Source: Granulosicoccaceae bacterium (GTDB taxonomy: Bacteria > Pseudomonadota > Gammaproteobacteria > Granulosicoccales > Granulosicoccaceae). Taken from it: a stretch of DNA of 55,499 nt. Shown one piece after another: positions 26,801 to 36,190 of this stretch. Numbering within the stretch: the stretch's first letter is position 1; each line of letters begins with the position of its first letter. Position numbers and translations under genes: made by a program. The stretch spans positions 1 through 55,499 of the forward strand of contig JAHDCO010000007.1 in assembly GCA_020629835.1 (NCBI GenBank), given 5' to 3'. The notes beneath the pieces were generated by a model. The model saw only the letters and a list, made by a program, of their open reading frames with translations, did no database searches and was not told the DNA's origin.

Positions 26801-26867
26801 CAATTGATATGTGGCCTGATGCGTGGCGTATTCCGTAGCCGGTTTCGTGATGGGCACCTGCGAAGCA

Positions 26868-28055
26868 TTAAGCCTCGGCTTCATTCAACGTTTTTTCAGC
26901 CAAATTCACCCAATAGCTGCAGCCGTAAGGAATGATTTCATCATTGAAATCGTACTCCGGGTGGTGCAAACCAGCCGACTCCCCTTGGCCGATAAATATA
27001 AACGCACCGGGCCGAGACTCCAGCATGTACGAGAAGTCTTCAGCACCCATCATTGGGTCGGTTGCGCGGTTGACATGTTCTTCACTAACAATTGAAGCTG
27101 CCACGTCGCCAGCAACCACCGTATTCGCTTCGTGGTTTACCGTCACCGGATACCCTAGTTCGTAATCCACTTCAATGGTGGCTCCAAAAGCTGCACTGAT
27201 ATGTTCAGCCAACTCATGAATGCGTTTCTGTGCAAGCTTACGCATCTCTGGGCTAAACGTTCTGACCGTCCCGCCAACCATAGCGGTCTGGGGGATAACG
27301 TTATCGGTGTCTCCCAGGTGGATTTGAGTTACTGAAACAACCATGCTGTCCAGCGGCGCAGCATTACGCGACACGATCGTTTGAATCGCTTGCACCAACT
27401 GCACCGTGACAATGGCTGGGTCAATGCAGCCATGCGGCTTTGCGGCGTGGCCACCCTTACCGGTTATGTCAATTCGGAAGACGTCCGCAGCGGCCATCAT
27501 CGGCCCGGGTGTAATCGCAAACTTACCGACATCAAGCCCCGGCAGGTTATGCATACCAAACACTTGCTGAATACCAAACCGCTCCATCATGCCGTCATCC
27601 ACCATGGCCTTACCACCACCGCCACCTTCTTCAGCGGGCTGGAAGATGACCGCCACGGTACCCTTGAACTGACGTGTTTCTGCTAAATAACGAGCAGCTC
27701 CCAACAACATGGCCGTGTGCCCGTCATGCCCACAGGCGTGCATCTTTCCCTCAACCGTGGACTTGTAAGGCAGATCCCTAACCTCTTGTATCGGCAGCGC
27801 GTCCATATCCGCTCGCAAGCCCACAACCTTCCTCGGTGCATCTGTGCGTTCATCCAACTCCCCGTGAATTAACCCCACGACACCGGTTTGACCAATGCCC
27901 GTGACAATTTCATCCACACCAAAGTCTTTTAAGCGCTCGGCGACAAATGCCGCCGTACGATGCACGTCGTACTGCAGTTCGGGGTGGGCGTGAATCTCAC
28001 GTCGCCATTCTGCGATGTCGTCGTGCCAGTCTGCGAAGCGATTAATGATGGGCAT
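26868..28055 (-). CDS. M20D-family amidohydrolase (hippurate hydrolase / IAA-amino acid hydrolase-like)
   Basis: The 395-residue protein carries M20D motifs: IHAHPELQYD near residue 22, GLRADMDALPIQE near 85, HACGHDGHTAMLLGAARYL near 110 with metal-binding Cys and His residues, and PAEEGGGGGKAM near 145. The C-terminal ligand is in GLHHPEYDFND. Enzymes of this family cleave N-acyl or N-aroyl amino acids in the cytoplasm. There is no signal peptide. It is divergent from selO across 72 bases. Substrate cannot be told from sequence. Confidence 0.9.
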   Translation of the reverse strand: MPIINRFADWHDDIAEWRREIHAHPELQYDVHRTAAFVAERLKDFGVDEIVTGIGQTGVVGLIHGELDERTDAPRKVVGLRADMDALPIQEVRDLPYKSTVEGKMHACGHDGHTAMLLGAARYLAETRQFKGTVAVIFQPAEEGGGGGKAMVDDGMMERFGIQQVFGMHNLPGLDVGKFAITPGPMMAAADVFRIDITGKGGHAAKPHGCIDPAIVTVQLVQAIQTIVSRNAAPLDSMVVSVTQIHLGDTDNVIPQTAMVGGTVRTFSPEMRKLAQKRIHELAEHISAAFGATIEVDYELGYPVTVNHEANTVVAGDVAASIVSEEHVNRATDPMMGAEDFSYMLESRPGAFIFIGQGESAGLHHPEYDFNDEIIPYGCSYWVNLAEKTLNEAEA

Positions 28056-28127
28056 ACGGTATCCTCAACGTTTCGTACCAGTGTACACAGCCCACCGGGC
28101 TGAATCTTTATCAGCCAAGAGAATCTC

Positions 28128-29588
28128 ATGAGCCCGCAACCGGTGCACTTACCGTTTGATAACCGTTTTGGCCAATTGCCGGAGCGGCTGTATACCCGTT
28201 TGAATCCTACTCCAGTAAAAGAGCCGTCGCTGTTTGCTTTTAATCAGGCATTAGGCGCGGAGCTCGGGTTACAACGTACCGATGAGAACGAAGCCGAGCT
28301 GGCGCAGATATTCTCAGGCAACACCGTGCTGGCCAACAGCGACCCAATGGCAACCGCGTATGCGGGTCATCAGTTCGGTCATTGGTCAGGAACCCTGGGC
28401 GACGGGCGAGCTATTTTGCTAGGCGACGTTGAGACAAGCAGCAACCAGCATTTGGAAGTGCAACTGAAAGGCTCAGGACGTACACCTTATTCACGTGGCG
28501 GAGACGGCAGATCGTGGTTAGGCCCTGTCATACGTGAATATCTGATCAGCAACACCATGCCGCACTATGGTGTGAATTCCACACGAGCATTGGCCGCCGT
28601 CACCACCGGTGAATTTGTCCTTCGTGAAAACGGGCCACTGCCTGGAGCCATATTGACCCGTGTGGCTTCCAGCCACACCCGGGTAGGACACTTTGAGTAT
28701 CTCGCATCGCAACAGGACGCTGCGGGCGTTGAAGCCTTAATCAATCATCTCATCACGTACCACTATCCCGATTTACAAAACGATGAGCACAAACCGCTCG
28801 CGCTGTTGAACGCCGTTATAGAACGCCAGGCAACTCTGATTGCCAGCTGGCAGGCGCTGGGTTTTATTCATGGGGTGATGAATACCGATAACGCCTCGCT
28901 AGTGGGTGAAACCATTGACTATGGTCCTTGCGCGTTCATGGATGAATTCAACCAACGAAAGGTTTTCAGTTCCATCGATCGGCAAGGGCGCTATGCGTTT
29001 GAAAACCAACCTCGGGTTGGGCATTGGAATATGGCCATGCTGGCGCAGTCGTTATTACCTATGTTATCTGCTGATGAGTCTGAATCACTGGCCATGGCTC
29101 AAGCCGCGGTTGATCGATTTCCGACACTGTACGCCGAAGCCTACGCTATGCGTATGAAAGACAAGTTAGGTCTTTTCAATACAACAGCGGAAGTCGCCAT
29201 CGAGCTAACAGAAAAATTGCTGTTGTTAATGCAGGCTGATGCCGTCGATTACACCATCGCATTTCGAGCGTTGTCCGATTCAAATCAAGACAGTTTTATT
29301 GAGCTATTTGATGACGCTGTTGCTATCACCGACTGGGTGTCTGACTGGCAAGCCGAAGTAAATCAGTCGGAGGATGAACTTGACGTCAACCGTATGCAAT
29401 CGGTCAACCCGGCTGTCATCCCGCGCAATCACTGGGTGGAAGCCGTGATACAAGCGGCAGTGCATGGCGATTGGACGTTATTTGATGAGTTTGAACACGC
29501 ATTGAGTCAACCGTTTACCTTCCATCCGAAGTTTTCGTTAGCACCAGCGGTTGAAGAGCGTGTTACAGCAACGTTTTGCGGTACATAA
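28128..29588 (+). CDS. selO: protein adenylyltransferase SelO
   Basis: The 486-residue pseudokinase-fold protein matches SelO/YdiU along its length: LPERLYTRLNPTPVKEPSLF at the start, GHQFGHWSGTLGDGRAILLG, LKGSGRTPYSRGGDGR near residue 115, IREYLISNTMPHYGVNSTRAL, MNTDNASLVGETIDYGPCAFMDEF near 265, and NHWVEAVI near the end. SelO transfers AMP to Ser, Thr or Tyr of target proteins and is linked to oxidative stress. The C-terminus ends FCGT, with a Cys three residues from the end, where eukaryotic SelO carries selenocysteine. The MTA/SAH nucleosidase gene follows on the same strand after 64 bases. Confidence 0.95.
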   Translation: MSPQPVHLPFDNRFGQLPERLYTRLNPTPVKEPSLFAFNQALGAELGLQRTDENEAELAQIFSGNTVLANSDPMATAYAGHQFGHWSGTLGDGRAILLGDVETSSNQHLEVQLKGSGRTPYSRGGDGRSWLGPVIREYLISNTMPHYGVNSTRALAAVTTGEFVLRENGPLPGAILTRVASSHTRVGHFEYLASQQDAAGVEALINHLITYHYPDLQNDEHKPLALLNAVIERQATLIASWQALGFIHGVMNTDNASLVGETIDYGPCAFMDEFNQRKVFSSIDRQGRYAFENQPRVGHWNMAMLAQSLLPMLSADESESLAMAQAAVDRFPTLYAEAYAMRMKDKLGLFNTTAEVAIELTEKLLLLMQADAVDYTIAFRALSDSNQDSFIELFDDAVAITDWVSDWQAEVNQSEDELDVNRMQSVNPAVIPRNHWVEAVIQAAVHGDWTLFDEFEHALSQPFTFHPKFSLAPAVEERVTATFCGT

Positions 29589-29652
29589 CTCGTTGAACTA
29601 AGGCACCTTCAATACCACAACATCCCGCAAAGCCAGTACTGAAAGCGTAACT

Positions 29653-30429
29653 ATGAACAAAGACATAAGCCCCCGTATTGCCATCATGTCGGCGATGCAC
29701 GAGGAGATTGCGTCATTGATTGATGCGATGGATGTGCACGAAGACGCTGTTATAGGCGGTAGACGCTATTACATCGGTACACTCTTCGGGGCCGACGTTG
29801 TGCTGGTATTCGCTCATTGGGGAAAGGTAGCCGCCGCTATAACCGCAACCTGCTTGGTCACGAAATTCAACATCACGAAACTTATTTTCACCGGTGTTGC
29901 CGGCGCCATCAATGCCACGCTCGTGCAAGGTGATGTAATAGTTGCCAAAAATCTCTATCAACACGATTTAGACGTGCGCCCTATTTTACCGCGTCATGAA
30001 ATTCCTCTGCTCGGACGCGCTGCCATTGCCGCATCAAATGAACTAGCCGATGCTCTAGCGCAAGCAGCACAGAGCTATCTGGACGAACGGAACGAAAAGT
30101 CTGAGCACGCCAGATTAGAAACGGAACGAACACGCCAACCGATAGTTCGGCAGGCAGATATTGCCAGTGGTGATCAATTCATTTCAGATACGTCGCTAGC
30201 CCAGAATATTGCGCAACGATTACCCAGCGTGGTGTGCGTGGAAATGGAAGGCGCCGCCGTTGCTCAAGTATGCGATGCCTACTCGATTCCGTTTGGGGTG
30301 GTAAGAACAATTTCAGATGCGGCCAACGGTGACTCCGAACAGGACTTCTCAGTTTTTATTGAACAGACGGCCAGAGACTATTCGTTAGGTATTGTGCGAA
30401 GCTTTGTTATCTCTCATAAGCAAACTTAG
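29653..30429 (+). CDS. mtnN: 5'-methylthioadenosine/S-adenosylhomocysteine nucleosidase
   Basis: The 258-residue protein begins IAIMSAMHEEIASL, with the catalytic-type Glu at 17/18, has FTGVAGAINATLVQGDVIVAK near residue 80, and carries VEMEGAAVAQVC (Glu197-Met198-Glu199) and TISDAANGD with Asp222, the nucleosidase active-site pair. It is about 25 residues longer than the E. coli enzyme because of extra sequence around 138-165. It hydrolyses MTA, SAH and probably 5'-deoxyadenosine. A second MTA route gene, the thioinosine phosphorylase, lies 6 kb away. Confidence 0.88.
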   Translation: MNKDISPRIAIMSAMHEEIASLIDAMDVHEDAVIGGRRYYIGTLFGADVVLVFAHWGKVAAAITATCLVTKFNITKLIFTGVAGAINATLVQGDVIVAKNLYQHDLDVRPILPRHEIPLLGRAAIAASNELADALAQAAQSYLDERNEKSEHARLETERTRQPIVRQADIASGDQFISDTSLAQNIAQRLPSVVCVEMEGAAVAQVCDAYSIPFGVVRTISDAANGDSEQDFSVFIEQTARDYSLGIVRSFVISHKQT

Positions 30430-30543
30430 CGCTGATGTTAGACTTGCACCACACCGTGCGCAGAGCTGATGCGGCATACAACAACCATTAAAGACTTTAA
30501 AACAGGTAGCGCTATGCAAATTCAACATTCGCTCGCACTGCTT

Positions 30544-33072
30544 CTAGGATTCACGCAATAACACCGCTGGTTTTGCTTTCAATGTTCGTGATAACCACGT
30601 AGCCGCACCGAGTAAGCACAAAGCACACACACCAAACGCCACCGCGGGCGCAATACTTCGTACACCCTCTGAAGGCAATTCGATCCAAAAAGTCAGAATC
30701 CCCTGCCCGAGCAAACCACCGATCAGCGTGGCAAAAAGCGATACCACCAAGCCCATGATGGCGTACTCAACAACTGCCGCCGACATGACGGTGCGCATGC
30801 GCGTACCAATGGCGTGTAGTACGGAAGCCTCGTGCACCTGTCGCTGACGGTTAACCGCTAAGACACTGGCCATCACGAGAATGCTGGCAATCAGACTTAC
30901 CGCTGAAATTAAAGAAACCGCAAGTGCCGCGTTTTGCAGTACCGAGCGTGCCGCATCCAGGGCTCTTGTCGTGCGTATGGTTACAACACCCGGGTGAGCT
31001 GCAGCGATGGTGTTCATTGCTTCAATATCTGAGTCGGCAGGCGCATCAGCCGTCAGCCAGGCGCTACCCACATGTCGAGTGACAAACGGATCCAGTACGC
31101 CAGGGCTAAACACGGCCTCAAACCAAAAGCGCGTTTCAAGGGTAGCTTGTTCATAGATGGCGACTAACGTTACATCAAGCTCTTGACCTTGTATCGCAAA
31201 CTGCAATTTGTCGCCAACCTGTAAACCTAATTGATCCGCTTCGCGATCCTCCATCGCTACCAGAGGTGCGCCTGCGTAATCGTCTGGCCACCATTCACCA
31301 CGGTCAATCGTGGTGGAATCAACCCCGGGTACTCGCCAACTCAGCTTGTGTTCATCGTTGGCCTCAAACGCTCGTTCAGCATCATCACTGTCGAACAGCG
31401 CTTCACCGTTCACCGCTCGTAATCTCCCTAAAACCAACGGTGCGGTTGCCAGCTGTTCAATTGTGTCTACGCCGGCGTTGGTTTGTTTAAAGGCCTCGAT
31501 ATCAGCTTGCTGAATATCGTAGAAAACCAGTGCCGGTGCGCGCGCTGGCACCGTATTGTTCAGTGTATTCAATAACGTTGCAATCACTAAAGCGGAGGCA
31601 ACCAGAACCGTAAGAGAGGTACCAAGGGACAATAGCATTGGCCGCAGAGCAGACCCCGGACGGTGCATACCCGCTAATGCCATGCGCACCGCAAAACGGC
31701 GCTCAAGATACGGCTGCACGCTTAGCTTCTGTCCTACCCGCCGTAACAGTTTGACGATACCATCGAGAGAGAACAGAAGTAAAAAGGCGGTTACCACAAA
31801 CCCAAACCCAATCAATGGGCTGGGAACCATGATCAAAAGCAGCACAATGGTAAGCACTAAAATTATCAGCGTTGCAAGCCACCACTTAGGGTTTAATGCA
31901 ATTCGATGTCCCGCCAAATCCACACCGCGCATCAACATCACAGGAGGCAACCCTAATGTGCGCGCTAATGTTGGTAAGGAAAACAACATCGCAGTTAACA
32001 CACCGAAAAGTGTTGTCGCGAGCACGGGCCAGGCGAGCGCAACAAGCTGTGTATCCACCGGAAGCTGCTCGGATAAAGCCAAGGCAGCCAACCACGCGAT
32101 TAGAGCACCTACCGTTGCGCCTATTAAGCTTGTCACTAGCGCTAATATCAGCGTTTGACCAATAAACGCAAACGAGACCTGAGCGGATCGCGCGCCGAGC
32201 GATTGTAACGTTGCCAACGTTTTCAGTTTGCTCTGTAGGTACGCTGCAATACCGTTAGTTACTCCCAAGCCGCCTATTAGCAAAGTAGAAAAACCGATGA
32301 GCAGGAGCACTGACGCAACCTGATTAAGCCGCTCTCCCACTAACTCCCCGCGCTCTACAAGGGTACGCACTTCCCATGTTGCATCTGGAAAGGCATCCCG
32401 TAAGGCGTCTCTCCACGCAATAGGATCCTGGTCGTCCAACCGAATGCGGTAATCGTAATCCACGAGGCTCATTGGCCCGGTTAAGCCTGACTCGGCGAGA
32501 GCTCGTTCGTCTACGATGATTGGAGGCCCACGCACATCGGCCCGTAAGCTTCTATCCGGTTGTTCAATGATTTCGGCACGAAGTTCAACGGTTAATTCGC
32601 CTATCGTGACGCGCTGCCCGGGTTGAAGATCCAACTCCACCGCCAGTGCACGGTCGTACACCGCTCCCCAGGTTCCATCAGATGCGCGGGTAACGGCATC
32701 CGCTAACGCCATGCCGGGTGCTAGCTGCACCTCACCATAAAGTGGGTAGTTCTCGTCAACGCTTTGCAGCTCGATGACGGTAAAGCGATCGTCGTCCGTA
32801 CCCATCATCGTCCGGAGTTCCTGCAGCAGTGAGACGGTTCCGTTGCCATCCAACCAGGCGCGTTGCTCTTCACTAATCGGAGCACGGTCACTGAGCAGTA
32901 CATCACCGCCAAACAATGAGCGCTGCTGATCAGCCAGGCCACCGCGAACTAATTGCAGTAAGCCAGCGCACGCAGATATGAGCGTAATACCCAGGAACAA
33001 GCTGGCGCAAAATACCCACAGAGACCGAGTGTTCATGCTGCCACGTAAGTCTCGTAACAGAAACCGGATCAT
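30544..33072 (-). CDS. YbbP-type FtsX-like ABC permease
   Basis: The 842-residue protein has the start [21 protein letters not shown], a helix at about 20-40, a large periplasmic domain with DQQRSLFGGDVLLSDRAP, helices in the 260-440 region, a second periplasmic domain, and three final helices near 720-830. This ten-helix plan and the sequence fit YbbP, the MacB/LolC-superfamily permease encoded with YbbA. Such systems do mechanical work on lipids, lipoproteins or effectors rather than classic transport. The start overlaps the ATPase stop in ATGA. In E. coli the neighbouring gene is tesA, which is absent here. Confidence 0.85.
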   Translation of the reverse strand: MIRFLLRDLRGSMNTRSLWVFCASLFLGITLISACAGLLQLVRGGLADQQRSLFGGDVLLSDRAPISEEQRAWLDGNGTVSLLQELRTMMGTDDDRFTVIELQSVDENYPLYGEVQLAPGMALADAVTRASDGTWGAVYDRALAVELDLQPGQRVTIGELTVELRAEIIEQPDRSLRADVRGPPIIVDERALAESGLTGPMSLVDYDYRIRLDDQDPIAWRDALRDAFPDATWEVRTLVERGELVGERLNQVASVLLLIGFSTLLIGGLGVTNGIAAYLQSKLKTLATLQSLGARSAQVSFAFIGQTLILALVTSLIGATVGALIAWLAALALSEQLPVDTQLVALAWPVLATTLFGVLTAMLFSLPTLARTLGLPPVMLMRGVDLAGHRIALNPKWWLATLIILVLTIVLLLIMVPSPLIGFGFVVTAFLLLFSLDGIVKLLRRVGQKLSVQPYLERRFAVRMALAGMHRPGSALRPMLLSLGTSLTVLVASALVIATLLNTLNNTVPARAPALVFYDIQQADIEAFKQTNAGVDTIEQLATAPLVLGRLRAVNGEALFDSDDAERAFEANDEHKLSWRVPGVDSTTIDRGEWWPDDYAGAPLVAMEDREADQLGLQVGDKLQFAIQGQELDVTLVAIYEQATLETRFWFEAVFSPGVLDPFVTRHVGSAWLTADAPADSDIEAMNTIAAAHPGVVTIRTTRALDAARSVLQNAALAVSLISAVSLIASILVMASVLAVNRQRQVHEASVLHAIGTRMRTVMSAAVVEYAIMGLVVSLFATLIGGLLGQGILTFWIELPSEGVRSIAPAVAFGVCALCLLGAATWLSRTLKAKPAVLLRES

Positions 33073-33737
33073 GCGGTTACCTCATGCAGTGACCGCTCAT
33101 GCAAACGCAGTGTTCTATCACAGCGTTTTGCCAATTCAGTATCGTGAGTAACCAGCAGTAAGGTCGTGTCTGTGTCGTTTTCCAGATCAAACAACAACTG
33201 CATAATCGCTTCACCCGTGTGCTCATCTAGATTCCCAGTAGGTTCATCGGCAACCAGCAGTTTGGGTTCGTGTACTAAGGCGCGAGCGATGGCGACTCGC
33301 TGTTGCTCACCCCCTGACAACTGCGAAGGGTAATGCGCGCCACGTTGCCCCAGGCCCACCCTTTCCAGCATACGCGCGGCGCGTTCACGTCCACCCTTTT
33401 CACCGGCAATATCCAAGGGCAGCGCAACGTTTTCTTCAGCGGTCAGACTCGGTATTAAATGAAATGACTGAAACACAATGCCAACCTGCTCGCGACGTAG
33501 ATCAGCTCTCTCGTCTGCATTCAACCCAGCCAGGGACTTACCGTCGATGGTTACTGTGCCTGAGTCCGCTTGTTCTAGCCCGGTAAGAACCAGCAGCAGC
33601 GAGGTTTTGCCACTACCTGATGGCCCAATGATGGCAACCCGTTCACCCGAGGATACTGACAGGTTGAGATCTTTGAGTACGTCTACCGAGGTGTGCGCCG
33701 TACTGTAACTCAGGGCAATATTTTCAAGCTGGATCAT
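33069..33737 (-). CDS. YbbA-type ABC transporter ATPase
   Basis: The 222-residue ATPase shows Walker [10 protein letters not shown] near residue 38, Q-loop [20 protein letters not shown], signature [15 protein letters not shown], Walker [17 protein letters not shown] and switch His in LLVTHD. The LolD/MacB subfamily pattern, plus the translationally coupled permease, supports YbbA. It begins the two-gene operon and is divergent from the lpxR-like gene. Confidence 0.9.
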   Translation of the reverse strand: MIQLENIALSYSTAHTSVDVLKDLNLSVSSGERVAIIGPSGSGKTSLLLVLTGLEQADSGTVTIDGKSLAGLNADERADLRREQVGIVFQSFHLIPSLTAEENVALPLDIAGEKGGRERAARMLERVGLGQRGAHYPSQLSGGEQQRVAIARALVHEPKLLVADEPTGNLDEHTGEAIMQLLFDLENDTDTTLLLVTHDTELAKRCDRTLRLHERSLHEVTA

Positions 33738-34035
33738 AGAATGCGGTGACTGATGTATCGTTTTAAGGTGAGATGATACCCAACCGTTAAGTAAGGTTTG
33801 CTATTCGAGCTATAGGCTGCTCATTTCGTAATACGAGATAGTTAGGGCCTGGGTGCACAAGAATAACTGAGTGATTTTGATCTAAGAGTTTCTCTGCACG
33901 ACCGGCTCATCGATAAATTGCAGAACACCTATTGAAAAAATAAGATGAAACAACGAATGTCCATCTAATCGGTTGGCGTATACCTATAAATACCTTGCTG
34001 GGGCTTAATCACCTCATTCTTAGCAATAAACGTTT
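33738..34035. other. AT-rich divergent intergenic region
   Basis: About 298 bases without a credible gene, richer in A and T than most of the window. It must hold the ybbA promoter and one for the lpxR-like gene. CTATAAATA near 33983-33991 could be part of a promoter but I cannot pair it with a convincing -35. No clear ribosome-binding site precedes the lpxR-like ATG. Confidence 0.35.
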
Positions 34036-35031
34036 ATGAAAATTTTGAGATATTTCGTTAGAGCTACCGTTTTAGCCATGTTGTTCTGTATTCAATCTGC
34101 ATTGGCTGATTCTTCTGAACACTGGATAAGCCTAAGTTTGGATAACGATCTGTTTACAGGGTCAGATGATGGTTATACGAATGGATTGTTCGTCAGTTCT
34201 TTCAAGCTGAATCCAGGGCCTCTGTCCAGTGAAGCTGCAATACCTTGGTATCTGCGGCCTCAGGCAAGACTGGCAAATGCGCTCTCAGCAGACTCCTGGG
34301 TTGAAGTGCACAATCTATCTCAGGTTATGGTTACCCCACGCGATATCACAGCGCTCCCTCCTGAAACGAATGACCTACCCTATGCAGGTTTTCTGTTTTG
34401 GCAGGGTGGTATCGCGGCCATTCGTGATGCTCGTTCCACGTATATATCACTGTTGGTCGGTGCGGTAGGACCTGCCTCTCTAGCAGAGCGTTCGCAAAAG
34501 GCTATCCACAATGTCACCGGTTCTGTTATCCCGCAAGGATGGGATTATCAGCTGGAAAATGAACTGCTGTTGGGATTATCAGCCAGTCGTTTTAAACAGC
34601 AACCGCTTAGTCCAGTCAATGGCATTGAAACCGATCTGGTGTCTGGGGTTTACGGAAATCTCGGAAACTATCGATCTGGCTTTGGGGGCGCAGCTTTTCT
34701 ACGCATCGGTAAATTCTTAAAAGAAAGCCACGGCGTGTTCGCTATGTTTACCAGCCGTGAAGTGAATCCTGTTGCCCAGCCACAAGGTTGGTTTGGTTTT
34801 CTAGGTGCAACCGCTTATTACGAATTGAACAATATGATTTTCCAGGGCAATTCTTCATCGAATACGACCTCCCTGGATTGGGACAAACATTTTGGCGGTG
34901 TTACAGCTGGCTTTGCTTTCTCTAAACAAAACTGGGCTTTTTCGTTCAATGTCTCCGACATGGGCACACTAGGTGATAAGTATTATGGACGGCAGAGGTT
35001 CGGATCGATTTCTGTGCTTCATAAGCTCTAA
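34036..35031 (+). CDS. LpxR-family lipid A deacylase (DUF2219)
   Basis: The 331-residue protein has a signal peptide to about residue 24 (SALA) and then the LpxR hallmark: ISLSLDNDLFTGSDDGYTNG, holding the Asn-Asp pair and Thr-Asn used near the active site. Other family segments are NDLPYAGFLFWQGG, PQGWDYQLENELLLGLS near 165, and the final strand RFGSISVLHKL of a beta barrel. LpxR removes the 3'-acyloxyacyl group from lipid A at the outer membrane. Two 60-base lines that I counted (34081-34200) are 38-40% G+C, below neighbouring housekeeping genes at about 52%, which hints at horizontal acquisition. No strong ribosome-binding site is seen. Confidence 0.85.
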   Translation: MKILRYFVRATVLAMLFCIQSALADSSEHWISLSLDNDLFTGSDDGYTNGLFVSSFKLNPGPLSSEAAIPWYLRPQARLANALSADSWVEVHNLSQVMVTPRDITALPPETNDLPYAGFLFWQGGIAAIRDARSTYISLLVGAVGPASLAERSQKAIHNVTGSVIPQGWDYQLENELLLGLSASRFKQQPLSPVNGIETDLVSGVYGNLGNYRSGFGGAAFLRIGKFLKESHGVFAMFTSREVNPVAQPQGWFGFLGATAYYELNNMIFQGNSSSNTTSLDWDKHFGGVTAGFAFSKQNWAFSFNVSDMGTLGDKYYGRQRFGSISVLHKL

Positions 35032-35155
35032 ACTGTGCAAGTGTCTTGGGCTTACACGCTTGCAACACGCTTCTCCCTATCAGGGATTTGGCTGTAAAGA
35101 CTGTGGCGTGTCATTTTCCGGATAAAGCTTCGTTTGGTGTTACAGGCACAGCCAA

Positions 35156-36184
35156 TTACTCGAGCACGATCCCGCCTCGGTTACCCACTTCGATAGACCC
35201 ATAACGTGCCCTGAAGCATTCAGGTAATGCTCGGTCCCCCTCGATTGATAACCACAACCTGAGCATATGCCTGCGTCGTGGTTCATCAGGCCAATCATCA
35301 AACGCTGTTCTGTCGTGTAGCTGAGAGTGGTTATAGACAAACTGCATGTCACCGGGCTCCAGGCGCATGCGAAAGTGCAATTCAGAATCATTTGCCAACG
35401 CATCGAACAAATCCAACGCTTCAATATGTTTATTGGTTAAGCGAGGCGCACCGCCGAAACGTTGAGCACTTTCAATGTATTGGCGTTGGTAGAAGACAGT
35501 CAACTTTTGTTCGAACCAGCTAAACACAGGTATCAATACATACGGCAACTGCCCTTTGGGAACCTCACCTCGGCGGTCAGTAGCAATCGGTTCAAAAAGC
35601 AATGGCAAAAGGTCGGGTCGCTGTCGTTTAAATTCGTTGTACAACGTCAGTGCGCTAACCAACAATGAATCTCCGCCCTGTTTTGCGGATCGCCAGCACA
35701 GTAAACCCACAACATCGGCACTGTCGGTGTGAAAGGACTGCCTCTCGGCAGTTTGATAAATTCGTGCATTGGCATCAGTTGAAGATAAACCCAGGTCTTT
35801 TACATGACCGAGTACATCCCCTTGAGCATTCTGCGGCCGTGATTGACCTAAGTGTGCGCCGATTCCATAGAAGATACACGCCGCCTCATCCAGGGAATAC
35901 TCTTCTACATTCAACCCGCGCATCACCGTTACGCCATTACCGTGCAACAGCTGCTTTCTTAGTCCTTCCAAATACGGCTGCAGGGTTGGCAGATCAAAAC
36001 ACGCTTTAGTTAACTGTTTGAGGTCCTGATGCTTGGAGAAAAAGCGCTGGGCCGCTTCCTCCAACTCGTGTACTTCTGCAGGTGTCAGTGTTTTCAACCA
36101 GGCTGCTTCGTCAAGCTGCAGGTCTGCAGCCCTCCAAGCCGCTGGCTCAGTAAAATCAGAAGGAAGCTGCACCGATGATGGCAC
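35156..36184 (-). CDS. TauD/TfdA-family Fe(II)/2-oxoglutarate dioxygenase
   Basis: The 342-residue protein has the iron-binding H152-T-D154 in RQSFHTDSADVVGLLC, the distal His290 in HSQLHDRTAF, and a basic segment RRRHMLRLWL near 303-312 for 2-oxoglutarate. The N-terminal 100 residues are helical with GVTVMRGLNVEEYSLDEA, typical of the larger TauD relatives that act on carboxylates or free amino acids. It begins six bases after the thioinosine phosphorylase stop, so the two are probably co-transcribed. The substrate is not identifiable by eye. Confidence 0.85.
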   Translation of the reverse strand: MPSSVQLPSDFTEPAAWRAADLQLDEAAWLKTLTPAEVHELEEAAQRFFSKHQDLKQLTKACFDLPTLQPYLEGLRKQLLHGNGVTVMRGLNVEEYSLDEAACIFYGIGAHLGQSRPQNAQGDVLGHVKDLGLSSTDANARIYQTAERQSFHTDSADVVGLLCWRSAKQGGDSLLVSALTLYNEFKRQRPDLLPLLFEPIATDRRGEVPKGQLPYVLIPVFSWFEQKLTVFYQRQYIESAQRFGGAPRLTNKHIEALDLFDALANDSELHFRMRLEPGDMQFVYNHSQLHDRTAFDDWPDEPRRRHMLRLWLSIEGDRALPECFRARYGSIEVGNRGGIVLE

Positions 36185-36190
36185 GATAGA

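Noticed and set aside
30514..30561. 15-residue reading frame MQIQHSLALLLGFTQ
   Set aside because: It overlaps the 3' end of the YbbP gene on the opposite strand, has no good ribosome-binding site and no support beyond an open frame.
31556..32158. 200-codon open frame on the plus strand
   Set aside because: It is antisense to the YbbP membrane region and its composition is that expected from hydrophobic codons read in reverse.
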